A stretch of DNA of 64,000 nucleotides. Origin: Brachypterus glaber (Eukaryota; Arthropoda; Insecta; Coleoptera; Kateretidae). The DNA lies in NCBI GenBank assembly GCA_958510825.1, contig OY294048.1, positions 33,879,026 to 33,943,025 on the forward strand, written 5' to 3'. The position numbers were made by a program, and so were the translations under genes. The notes under the pieces are model-generated. The model saw only the letters and a list, made by a program, of their open reading frames with translations. It had not been told where the DNA came from and searched no databases. Positions 58,501 to 64,000 of this stretch are shown here, in pieces (within the stretch, counting starts at the first letter, position 1; every line of letters starts with the position of its first letter).

Positions 58501-60077
58501 AACTCAAAGACTCAACCAAGAGGAACTAAGAGATCTCCCCTGGGCCAATATCCTGACCTTTATTGAAAGGACGGGCAGGTTCAAGGAGGACTCAAATTAG
58601 TAAATGGCTGGGATTGCCTGGGGTGACAAAAAGGGCCAGAAATGGCCTAGTTGTCCGGCTTTGGCCAACCCAAAAAAAATTTACTACTACTACTGTATTG
58701 GTTTCTCGATGATAACCACTCATCGGCGAATTTCCAGTTCTCGCATAGGCGCCGTGTCGATTCTATCGTTGACGCGAGGTTTTAAATATTTACATTTTTA
58801 TTTTCTTCGAAAAACATCGATATATTTACATATTTATAGTTAATATGTATATTCAATATTGTTGTGTGTAACAAATTAGTCGTCAAATGTTTCGATTTAG
58901 TGACCTTTATAAAAATTTCCCTCATAATTCGGCAAAATTATTCCGTAAGCCAATGTTTCTCTGTTTATTTTCAACGTTGATGAGTCATAACTGAATTTTA
59001 GAATAGTACTTAAGCGCGCCGCGTTTTTTTTTTGCATGTTTACAATTCTAATACTTATTTTTTTTGTATAAATCTGGCTTCGTTTTTTTACCGAATTGCT
59101 CTTCCACTTATGAGCCTTAATGATAACTATAGTTATAGGCTATAACTTATAGCTGTTATAAATATACTTATTATAATAAATTAACTAATAGTTAATTATC
59201 ATAATAAACATACTTATAGCTAATATCAGTGGTTACTACTGAATGTAATTTAGCCTTAATAGTAGGCGAGGGGTAAACCGCAGAGGAATTCAGGTGTACA
59301 AATTGGAGGTAATCTTGATGAAATCTGAAGGGAATCTTTAAAAACTTCCTCCTCTTCGGAGAAACTCGATACTTAGAAACTCGTGGTAATCTTTGGAGGT
59401 AATCTTAAGAAAATCTTTGAAGATTTCCGCCTAGGAATTCAGGTGTATAAAATTTTGCCACGACGGGCTGACCGCGTCTGAAATTTGTACAAAAGAGTTC
59501 CTTTTTGCAAAGAGTTCCTCAGAGTTTCTCTGAGTTCTTTCGGAGTTCCTCCAGAGTTCTTCAGAGTTCCTCGGAGTTCCTCCGGAGGTCCTCCAGAGTT
59601 CTTCAGTGTTCCTCCAGAGTTCCTCCTGAGTTCCTTTGGCGTGTACAAAAGATTTCCTAGCGATCAGCCCCTCGTTTTGCCAGCAGTTTACCCCTCGATA
59701 GTCGGTAACTACTAGACTTTCAATATTGACTGTAAGCTACTATTGGCGGTATTCAATAGTTAATAATAAAAGTAATTTATATCTCAATAATAAACATTAA
59801 AGTCCAAATAATATACCGACTAATGGAGTAAAGTTTCAAAAGTAACTTCTGACTTCTACTATTTGCTAGTAAGAAGTTAAAATAATTATGTATTTGTTTT
59901 TTAGATTATGAGATAACCAGCACATATAAACAATATAATACTCCACAATATAAGCTTCATATTATTGCCGCATCAATGCAATGGATAATTTCATATTTTA
60001 CTTTTTTTTTCGTATTTACCTTTTATTCAGACTTTAAGAAAATAGGAATAAAGGAACCAGAAATTGTAAATTTGTAA
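37522..60077 (+). CDS. DRAM-like six-pass membrane protein, gene C (recent duplicate of gene B)
   Basis: Five exons: 37522-37589, 40342-40463, 42360-42592, 45082-45217 and 59905-60077. Exon lengths (68, 122, 233, 136, 173) and phases are identical to gene B, giving 243 aa with no stop. The protein differs from B at scattered residues, mostly in exons 4 and 5 (for example DYEIT for DYEKT), so B and C come from one recent duplication including introns and promoter. Intron 4 is about 14.7 kb because of a non-LTR element carrying a 12-kb provirus. Intron 1 carries another non-LTR insertion, and intron 2 two MITEs that gene B lacks. Splice sites are intact, so C may still be expressed, but splicing across intron 4 is unproven. 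It could be in decay through expression loss rather than coding damage. Confidence 0.86.
38198..38250. repeat. Perfect 24-bp-arm hairpin in gene C intron 1
   Basis: TTACCATGAAATATTGAATA and four more bases pair exactly with the other arm around a 5-nt loop. Confidence 0.75.
38807..39814 (+). pseudogene. Non-LTR reverse transcriptase, C-terminal part
   Basis: Open from 38807 to the TAG/TAA end at 39814, more than 330 codons. RT motifs are visible: RVKIGD then GVPQGTVLGPILFLIYIN, the catalytic box SFADDTAVLF, and KSKFVSFS followed by KYLGIVVD. A thumb and C-terminal tail follow (ILSYCITVWGG, YYAPTLFNKLPP), typical of jockey/CR1-like and related insect elements. The endonuclease and N-terminal RT are missing, so it cannot be active although no internal stop is present. 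Confidence 0.85.
38807..40069 (+). mobile_element. 5'-truncated non-LTR retrotransposon in gene C intron 1
   Basis: The element starts abruptly inside the RT domain and ends in an ATT-repeat tail (about 40047-40069), the hallmark of target-primed reverse transcription. It is absent from the matching intron of gene B. The coding part is open, suggesting a fairly young insertion. Confidence 0.85.
41100..41620. mobile_element. MITE with TTA target duplication in gene C intron 2
   Basis: Termini AGGCGCCTTTTCACGGAG and complement, flanked by TTA (41097-41099 and 41621-41623), as for PIF/Harbinger elements. The terminal GCCTTTTCACGGAG also recurs inside near 41192. The matching position in gene B intron 2 (near 29915-29935) is empty. 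Confidence 0.75.
41734..42319. mobile_element. TA-flanked MITE in gene C intron 2
   Basis: TIR TACAGCCTGTTCCAGAACTC reads back at the right end; subterminal parts pair over about 70 bp. A TA duplication fits Tc1/mariner mobilisation. Gene B has the uninterrupted GGAGGTGTGCATATATTATA at 30007-30026. Confidence 0.75.
42726..43050. repeat. Two imperfect tandem units with G-runs in gene C intron 3
   Basis: AAAGTTTTTGTTAATTTCCC, TTTTTTCATGGGGGGGG and CATATACAATTATTTTATAA recur in order in both units (about 180 bp apart). The G-run length differs. Confidence 0.65.
43100..45081. other. Rest of gene C intron 3, no gene seen
   Basis: Moderately complex, probably old repeat DNA with short palindromic words such as GGTTAACCGTACGG. 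No protein or RNA gene is recognised. Confidence 0.5.
45994..47386 (-). repeat. 3' LTR of the provirus
   Basis: Direct repeat of 56652-58044, offset 10658 bp and 1393 bp long, with TG...CA ends. It is the 3' LTR because the element reads on the minus strand. On that strand it holds TATAAAT (46741-46747) and an AATAAA near the end (46007-46012). Confidence 0.95.
47387..47401 (-). other. Polypurine tract next to the 3' LTR
   Basis: On the minus strand CTTGGGGATAAGACT ends at the first base of the 3' LTR. The GGGGATAAGA run is the likely plus-strand primer; it is short and interrupted. Confidence 0.45.
47562..48173 (-). CDS. Fourth provirus ORF: glutamine-rich protein of unknown function
   Basis: A 203-aa frame between env and the 3' LTR, where gypsy-type elements usually have no gene. 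Residues about 1-65 are leucine-rich and partly hydrophobic. Residues about 67-125 are almost all glutamine with L, E and H, encoded by mixed CAA and CAG codons, so selection or old expansion rather than a pure triplet run. The C-terminal 80 residues are ordinary complex sequence (DLPIPRAIREHLPIV, then a proline/arginine stretch and an acidic DGDNESSGNEN end). The protein could form a coiled coil or act in regulation; no known family is recognised. A second frame overlapping the repeat is a shadow. It sits about 770 bp after env, preceded by a TATA box. Confidence 0.65.
   Translation of the reverse strand: MYCVFTILHMLCMLPEDKKEDYLFAYMAHLLKKKKQELMDVGIQISNPYLLDLEVLLHSIELELLQIQQQQQQRFQQQQQQQQQLIQQQQQQQLLQQQQQQQLEQWLQEEELFHQQQQQQRLQEEQDIEQMLEANQPSEWDRYYESIKDLPIPRAIREHLPIVLAREAAGSRKKIYYPPMVPRIRTPSIEENDGDNESSGNEN
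48174..48941 (-). other. Non-coding interval between env and the fourth provirus ORF
   Basis: About 770 bp with no convincing frame on either strand. It holds a poly(A)/poly(T) run near 48832-48846 and the TATA box noted above. It may be the leader or intron of a transcript for the downstream ORF. Confidence 0.5.
48224..48231 (-). promoter_or_regulatory. Possible internal promoter before the fourth provirus ORF
   Basis: TATAAAAG on the minus strand lies about 50 nt before the ATG of the glutamine-rich ORF, leaving room for a transcription start about 25-30 nt downstream and a short leader. A+T-rich sequence makes TATA-like words common, but this one has the full consensus in the right place. 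Confidence 0.35.
48942..51053 (-). CDS. env: Provirus envelope-like glycoprotein
   Basis: Intact frame of 703 aa after pol. A short hydrophobic N-terminus precedes AYDC; it may be incomplete, with a fuller signal peptide supplied by splicing. The ectodomain (about 20-530) is cysteine-rich with several N-x-S/T sites. A strong hydrophobic segment lies near 535-565 and a charged cytoplasmic tail follows, so a type I membrane fusion protein is likely. I do not see the furin/fusion-peptide arrangement of baculovirus F proteins found in Drosophila errantivirus Env. The AYDC start and cysteine pattern recall glycoproteins of jingchuvirus (chuvirus)-like origin seen in insect genomes, but this is recollection and not a computed match. 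A 3' splice site just upstream suggests a spliced env mRNA. Confidence 0.75.
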   Translation of the reverse strand: MFLWIWLSEKLHTNALIAYDCKNEVTNITAISLRSVAPCPDIDTGYKSDIKDVVILEKARFEKVLVKTCLVEIHRQIFYCGMHSHISAVEGGTLAYVDQTGESNCRMMHRFKEYRGIRDQIISRLKINSTISTSLELAGSLDDKGNCQGANFNENGKSWKNVVVTASVKITLQEYTAIAKLESNEISLQNGLVCTYNEHYCMDSQFGESFWEFTAKDTCEYYKFLYSGKGEIVQEKFGGGLVNKYVVVEQNERIFAIKLLGNETNCGFDYFTTEHPRLIMVADKLKEDFYRYSYYDSTEVDLTRYINTKFLYVEQSFKRNLKTFYADSVYRRCLLHREILKNRLTMAISSPNSVATLLKDNLGLLGRVSGEALFIMRCSPVVVEIRREKHCYVELPVNYNNISMFMTPVTRILQSKAVQIECNMLVPSLYYINNKWTGFDPYPNINIVPVELKPDNEPALSFRHIQNLGVGGLYTQKEIKQAQDAMIFSNERNAINNILVRKIAGKQVETQGFNTFNLLNPTDIKNITSNTMKKMYGYFLFIGEFVSGFIGVYFIYRAIKLLVDIILNALSIHKVKGNSFYLLAAIWDNLTNYLLNQHNNKPDKNTDEKVQLKNSQEIDKSILQDTHTLDGVGVPRINFDSPITKNCQNIESDPLYDEIDKSRSTKKLSTNDNTTIVHIIDEKCIKKDKNISCESSWTKISDV
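51059..51071 (-). promoter_or_regulatory. Candidate 3' splice site for env mRNA
   Basis: On the minus strand GTTTTGTTGCAG ends 6 nt before the env ATG and just after the pol stop. Errantiviruses express env from a spliced RNA, so this pyrimidine-AG is a good acceptor candidate. I could not fix the donor; it should lie in the leader or early gag. Confidence 0.45.
54470..54530 (-). repeat. 18-bp tandem repeat within pol spacer
   Basis: Three or more near-perfect 18-bp units encode SQSQNK repeats in the spacer between protease and RT. Such a repeat is in-frame and easily gained or lost. Confidence 0.75.
55434..56462 (-). CDS. gag: Provirus Gag polyprotein
   Basis: An open frame of 342 aa. The acidic N-terminal third is rich in N, D and E. 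A capsid-like region follows (about 75-260, with SKLKLKGQAKQL and CRDYLVRLR typical of retrotransposon Gag). Three CCHC zinc knuckles come next (CFKCNKPGHFARYC, CYYCKKNDHHTKDC, CYKCKKNGHIARYC), and the tail is alanine/proline rich. Gag assembles the virus-like particle and packages RNA. Three knuckles are more than many gypsy-type Gags carry. The ATG lies about 190 bp after the 5' LTR, behind a T-rich leader. The last codons overlap the start of the pol frame, which lies in the -1 frame. The frame is intact. Confidence 0.92.
   Translation of the reverse strand: MSNREPEITNDSDSSTDLSDLYVDSFGDNDQNILNILMPDPADIPQGDNLTENQANIEPNETPLVNMANANPVASINTNIDDVPSFDGTGNVKEFLNYVNEIGILGGWTDEQKIAISKLKLKGQAKQLVTVDEKLKNEKIWNNFSKLLIQHYSIERSVAELIHNFATCKQRFGESCRDYLVRLRLVAGETVAYGADAGKNEVLKEKLESDILATFLSGLLMPIKQRVMSADPKTINEAILFANREETIERLTKGKECRAIEEQPRKEIKCFKCNKPGHFARYCRYRVYCYYCKKNDHHTKDCSRSKIQCYKCKKNGHIARYCRVQLNGQAAAAAPPRPAAEM
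55444..55488 (-). promoter_or_regulatory. Predicted -1 ribosomal frameshift signal at the gag-pol junction
   Basis: In the gag frame the minus strand reads G TTA AAC (55488-55482), a known -1 slippery heptamer, as in equine arteritis virus. A 6-nt spacer follows, then a hairpin at 55475-55444: outer stem GCAGCTG with CAGCTGC (7 bp), inner stem CGCGG with CCGCG (5 bp), loop CGCCC. The pol frame opens just upstream, after a TAG at 55497-55495, so the slip would enter pol at once. The GC-rich stem stands out in A+T-rich DNA. Confidence 0.75.
56633..56649 (-). other. Primer binding site
   Basis: Two bases after the 5' LTR the minus strand reads TGGTGTCAGAATTGTGG. TGG complements the CCA end of a tRNA, and TGGTGTCAGAA fits 3' ends of leucine tRNAs (TTCTGACACCA). 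Primer identity is inferred; the match weakens after about 11 bases. Confidence 0.65.
56652..58044 (-). repeat. 5' LTR of the provirus
   Basis: Same sequence as the other LTR except a C instead of T at 56738 by eye. It is the promoter-side LTR for the minus-strand genes. A 76-codon frame on the + strand (57625-57855) recurs identically in both LTRs; it is antisense to the element and probably chance. Confidence 0.95.
57399..57405 (-). promoter_or_regulatory. TATA box of the 5' LTR
   Basis: On the minus strand CCTATAAATACAG contains a TATA-like box, followed about 25-30 nt later by ATAATCAGATAG, which resembles an arthropod initiator. This would set the start of the genomic RNA near 57370. 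Confidence 0.5.
58139..58600 (+). pseudogene. Non-LTR ORF2 C-terminus (RNase H end and zinc-like tail)
   Basis: An open stretch of 153 codons downstream of the provirus. Upstream in frame (from about 58066) is the RNase H motif WVPGHSGIPGNEKADELA. Then follow GPSKSKTDWLL, LTGHCRLRKHL and the CPECEEDETSSHYLAEC motif, typical of the end of insect non-LTR ORF2 proteins. The frame ends at a TAG at 58598, about 90 bp before the TAC-repeat tail. It is a remnant, because the catalytic regions are missing. The same family is present at 19310-19618. Confidence 0.8.
59267..59696. mobile_element. TIR element with a GAGTTCCTC minisatellite, in gene C intron 4
   Basis: CGAGGGGTAAACCGC at left and GCAGTTTACCCCTCG at right form the TIR. 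Inside (about 59500-59640) is a run of 10-12-bp units GAGTTCCTCNG, which makes low-complexity frames on both strands that are not genes. Confidence 0.6.
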
Positions 60078-60382
60078 CTTTAAATTGGGAAAATATAAAT
60101 TGAGATTAAGACTTTTTTTCTAACTTTCTTTTTTTTTGTCTACTATTTTTTTTTATAATAATACCAAAATGTTAAAGGAGCAAATGGCTTTATTAGCCAA
60201 ATAGTTTAGATAGGTCTGATTGACCACACTGGTTTGTAAGACTGTGAAAACTAGGTTAAAATATTTATTAGGTAGGGAAGGTAATTGTCATTCAGGATAA
60301 GCAACCAATAATTATTATTATTATGATGATACAACAAACCAAGATACAAACCAAGATAATATTTATTATAAAGGACCATTAA

Positions 60383-60592
60383 CACGTTGACAGTCCCCAT
60401 TAGAATATTTTTCCGTCCCCAGACGTCCAACCGTTTTTTATTTTTTTTTTATCTTAACCTCCCCAATGAGTCAAATATGATTCTACTATAAAAACACTCT
60501 ATAGCTAGACCTGGCCACAGCGTTTCAAAAATAAAATTAATGTTAATGGGTATTGCAATGAATTACATATGCTTCATGGGACTGTCAACGTG
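60383..60592. mobile_element. TTAA-flanked MITE (piggyBac-like)
   Basis: CACGTTGACAGTCCCCAT at left, ATGGGACTGTCAACGTG at right, TTAA on both sides (60379-60382 and 60593-60596). A TTAA duplication is characteristic of piggyBac elements. Confidence 0.75.
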
Positions 60593-60796
60593 TTAATCCT
60601 AGTTTCCTTCCTTGGATATAAAAGACATAAAACTAATATTAAAAAAAAATACTTTTGTTTTCTATGGAATTGTCGTATCTAGGACCCTAGTGCCAAAAGG
60701 ATGTCATCTTCGAATTATCCTTAAAGATATTTTTTTAAATGTTGGACATAGATATATATTACACATTAAAATATTGAACAATAATTTGTCAAGCAT

Positions 60797-60890
60797 CATT
60801 TACTAGCGGTGATAATATATATTATATCGTATTCGATAAGAGGCATTATTTACTAGCGGCGACGATATATTTTATATTCGTATTCCTAGG
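60797..60890. repeat. Two imperfect tandem units ATTTACTAGCGGYGAYRATA
   Basis: The unit of about 50 bp occurs twice with scattered differences, after the TTAA-flanked MITE. Confidence 0.55.
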
Positions 60891-61337
60891 CCGTCTGTTT
60901 AAGTTTCGTTAAAATATAATAAATTATTATTTCCCTTTTTTTTATTTATTAAACAAAAGGGATTTTTTCCCAGTTGACCTGGCAACGCCGCAACGTGCGA
61001 TTTCAGGATTTGTCACCTGAAACGCGGACACATTTAAATTAGTACTAATTAGTTCGGTACGCAGCACGTACCTCGATATTATCAATCAATTATGCCGCCG
61101 GCCATTGCTGTTTCGGTCACTCGCTATGCAAAAGGGAGATTATAGATACCATCTATGATATACAGTTCCACTTCAACACAACATTTTTCGCGTTACTAAA
61201 TATAGAGACAGGGTCTATCCATCACCACTTCTGAGCTCAGACATCACCAGAACATCTAACATCAAGGTAAGTCCAATCTCTATGTTTCACGCATTTTCTT
61301 ATCTCAAATTGTCGTTTCGAGACCCCAGGGTCTAACA

Positions 61338-61614
61338 CCGTCCATAAAAGACGTCCGCAGTTGGGGGGCCGGGGGAGGTTACCAAAATCGGACAAAAGCG
61401 GACAAGGAGGGGAGGGGTCAAGCCATTTTCGGAAGTCCACTTTTCCAAATTAAATATTGATAAAAAAGTGAAAATCTGAAAAAAGGGGGGGTACCCTACT
61501 GCGTTTTGGACGTACTTTAGAGGCGTTGGCGTCTGGAAATCGGACAAAATCGGACAAGCAGGGAGGGGGGATCTGAAATTCCGGAATTTTCGTGACGTCT
61601 TTTATGGACGGCCC
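61338..61614. mobile_element. MITE with CCGTCCATAAAAGACGTC ends
   Basis: ACCGTCCATAAAAGACGTC at left is mirrored by GACGTCTTTTATGGACGGCC. The inside has an internally repeated AATCGGACAAA motif and G-runs. Confidence 0.65.
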
Positions 61615-61619
61615 CTAAG

Positions 61620-63784
61620 TGGCGTCAGCAATCACCCGTAGGCGTCTTAATTCGTAAATCTAATTATATTTTATTAACTTATTTATTAACAGTGCTTTAC
61701 TTGTACTCTAAGGCTATTTATTATAGTATTCGCACACCTGCGCTAGAATAGTATTATACGATTACCTTAGTTTGGAATTTTCTAAAACTTTCAAAAATCG
61801 TCCTGGTTAAAAAATTCTTGGATTTTTCTGTAATAAAAAACACGTAAAGGGGCATCACCCTTAGATTTGATGAAATTAACCCCCACAAAGAGGGTTAAAC
61901 TACCCTTCAAGCACCAAAAAAAGTAGTAAATCATAAAGTACGAGTATCTAAAGAAAAATCGAGTTAAAGGGATCGAGTCAGTTATGTTTAATAAAATGTG
62001 AGAAAGTTTGGTATAAAATTCAATTCAAGTACCCCTATTTAACCCTTTGTTTAAGGGGATGTTAGGCTTCTAGAACAAGTTCATGAACAGACAAAAATTT
62101 TGAGCACTTATGCGTTACATTTTATCAATTCCAACCGAAGGTAAAGATGTTTGAAAAAGAGGCTAATTATGCGGTCACTCTTTGTTTCACGTTTTTGTGT
62201 ACACAATAACTCAAGAACGATTAATCCCATCGACTCGAAATTTTCGGGAAAACCCAAGTTCTGTGAGGGGAAGATAGATTAAGGCAAATTTTTCAGGAAA
62301 AATTACTTTTATTATAATCAATTCTGCCAATTTTAAAAGTAATCCCCTCAAAAACAAAAAAGTTTAACTTTTTTAAAATTGAAAACACATTAACACATAG
62401 AAAAAAAAATCAAAAATTTTTCCTTTTTCTTAAAAAGGTATTAAAATGTTTTTTTTTAATGGAATACCCTGTATTTTTTACATTTCTGAATTCAGCCGAA
62501 AATTATACCTATGTATAAAAAACTGATTTTTTTACTTTTTTTTTTTCGTTTTCTTTTTTATCGTATAAAAACGAGATACACATAATTTACCTTCTTTTTA
62601 CTTACTTAATCTTCAAAGTAAACGATAAACTTGGTATAAGAAAAATAGCGGAAAAATACTCTACAAATAAAATGTACAGGGACATAAAAAACAGGAGTTC
62701 AGGGTAAAAAACCGTTTTTTTTAAGCATTAATTCGCTCTCAATGATCAAATTTTTATTTTAATATTAGTTTTATATTTTTTTAAGCTTAAGTAAGTAAAA
62801 AAAGGTAAATAATGTGTATGTCGTTTTTATACGATAAAAATAAAAACGAAAAAAAAAGTAAAAAAAAACAATCAGTTTTTTATACACAGAATTATCGGCT
62901 AAATTCAAATATGTAAAAAATACAGGGTGTTCCATTTTTATAGCCAATGTAAAATAATATAAATCACCCAAGTTTCGTTTTTATCGAATAAAGATTAAAC
63001 TTAATTTTGTGGGTGGACATAAATAAAATTCACCTGGTATATATAGTATATTATATATATATTCACAGCTTATTATTTTAAATATAAAAATCTGATATAT
63101 TTATACATTAAAAATATTTTTTTCCTTAATTTAAAATTTAAATATCTAATTTAATTTGTTATGATTTAAATTCATACAAAAATAAAAAAAATAACAAATA
63201 GGTTTTTTTTTATTATTTAATAAAGGTTTTCCCAATATTTATAATTGAGGAGTGTCTGTTCAAACGGTGGTGAATAAGCTGCCCACTAATATATTAGTTA
63301 TAAAAGTCCGGGAGCCCACGCCCAGTAGTTTTTTTTTTATTTATTCACCGTTGAGACTTTGTATATGTGTTCTTTATGTCCAATCTTCTTACATAAGAAA
63401 TTTCTCGGTAGAGGGGCGTTTTTTTTCTTTTTTGGGAACAACCGTTAACATTAGGGCGTACGACAACGTATTGCCAAAAATTTTTTGTCGGACCAGGTTA
63501 ACACTTGATTTTAAATATTTTTATTAAACTTTGATTTTTTTAGTTCTGTCTTTTATTGAATATCATGCTTTTTTTGTTTTATATTATCCATTTTTATTTA
63601 AATTTCAAACTTTAACCCGTCATAACCTTTTTTTATAAATACGGGTCGTTCAATAAAAGTATCCAATATCAACTAGACTTATATACCCAAACCCTTGGTT
63701 ATATCGAACGATCAAAAATAAAAAAAAATGTCTATCGACAAAAAAAACTATTTTAGTCTCAAGGGGTTATTACATTACATTACA
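61620..63784. other. Intergenic A+T-rich DNA, no gene seen
   Basis: Apart from the foldback at 62455-62945 there are only short chance frames and homopolymer runs. Confidence 0.6.
62455..62945. repeat. Large foldback repeat
   Basis: Arms of about 160 bp begin AATGGAATACCCTGTATTTT and read back at the right end (ACAGGGTGTTCCATTTTT). Paired blocks include TACTTACTTAA/TTAAGTAAGTA and TTTTTATCGTATAAAAACGA. Confidence 0.65.
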
Positions 63785-64000
63785 TGTTTGTTTAACCTCG
63801 TACTATTCTACTTAATTAAGCATCCCCTAAGTCCAGGACTTGTGTGGGCTAGTAGTAGAGGGAACCACCGGCTTATACTGACTTTCGAACCAGTTTTTAT
63901 AGGAAGCTTTCGCTTCACTTATCGCATTCACCAAATTTATATTACTTATTAACTGAAAAAGACAAATCGGTGCCAGTGAGAATCGAACTCACGCTAGCTT
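63785..64000 (-). mobile_element. SINE copy cut by the window end
   Basis: Same tail and body as the copy at 14541-14795, then the start of the tRNA-like head with the B-box (GAGTTCGATTC on the minus strand). The rest lies beyond the window. Confidence 0.8.

Larger units (their letters stand above)
45846..58690 (+). mobile_element. 5'-truncated non-LTR retrotransposon in gene C intron 4, split by a provirus
   Basis: The element parts are 45846-45993 and 58049-58690. Both ends are flanked by TACTGTATTGGT (45834-45845 and 58691-58702), a 12-bp target duplication, and the 3' end is a TAC-repeat tail, as in some non-LTR elements. It encodes the C-terminal part of ORF2: an RNase H domain (FQAEVYAIQEA, SDSQAAL) and a tail with a CPECEEDE...H...C zinc-like motif. 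The two coding parts lie in different frames even without the provirus, and the middle of RNase H looks shortened, so this copy was broken before the provirus arrived. The family resembles jockey/I/R1-type elements; the clade is not certain. Confidence 0.8.

Noticed and set aside
59439..59715. Repetitive protein frames on both strands
   Set aside because: Low-complexity by-product of the GAGTTCCTC minisatellite.

Overview
The window looks like nuclear DNA of an arthropod, most likely an insect. It is very A+T rich, its genes are small and split by GT-AG introns, and it is crowded with terminal-inverted-repeat (TIR) elements, a tRNA-derived SINE, non-LTR retrotransposon pieces and a complete env-bearing Ty3/Gypsy-type provirus. 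No species can be named from the sequence alone.

The only host genes I can support are three tandem + strand members of the DRAM (DNA-damage regulated autophagy modulator; Frag1/DRAM/Sfk1) six-pass membrane protein family. They are gene A (15664-25388), gene B (27918-36228) and gene C (37522-60077). Each has five exons and all three share intron phases 2, 1, 0 and 1. Joined, the exons give uninterrupted frames of 242, 243 and 243 aa. A is the divergent copy. B and C are recent duplicates that still share promoter, intron and exon sequence. Most open frames elsewhere are chance frames in introns or repeats.

Region by region: 1-15663 has no recognisable gene, but holds foldback/MITE-like repeats, hairpins, a SINE and, just before gene A, a 23-bp tandem array of ACGTC/TGACGT half-sites. 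Introns of B and C hold an 8-bp-TSD element with a second element nested in it, a TTA-flanked MITE, a TA-flanked MITE, a truncated non-LTR element with an open RT frame, and RNase H fragments. A decayed Tc1/mariner transposase lies between B and C. Intron 4 of gene C is about 14.7 kb because a 5'-truncated non-LTR element (TSD TACTGTATTGGT) landed there and was itself hit by a 12-kb LTR provirus (TSD AAGG). After gene C (60078-64000) there are only repeats, including a TTAA-flanked MITE and a second SINE copy cut by the window end.

The provirus (45994-58044, minus strand) is the most notable feature. Its 1393-bp LTRs appear to differ at one base. It carries gag with three zinc knuckles, pol, a 703-aa env with an unfamiliar ectodomain, and a fourth glutamine-rich ORF between env and the 3' LTR with a TATA box just upstream. 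The gag-pol junction carries a textbook-looking -1 frameshift signal: a GTTAAAC heptamer, a 6-nt spacer and a GC-rich hairpin. A single in-frame TGA breaks pol after the integrase catalytic core.
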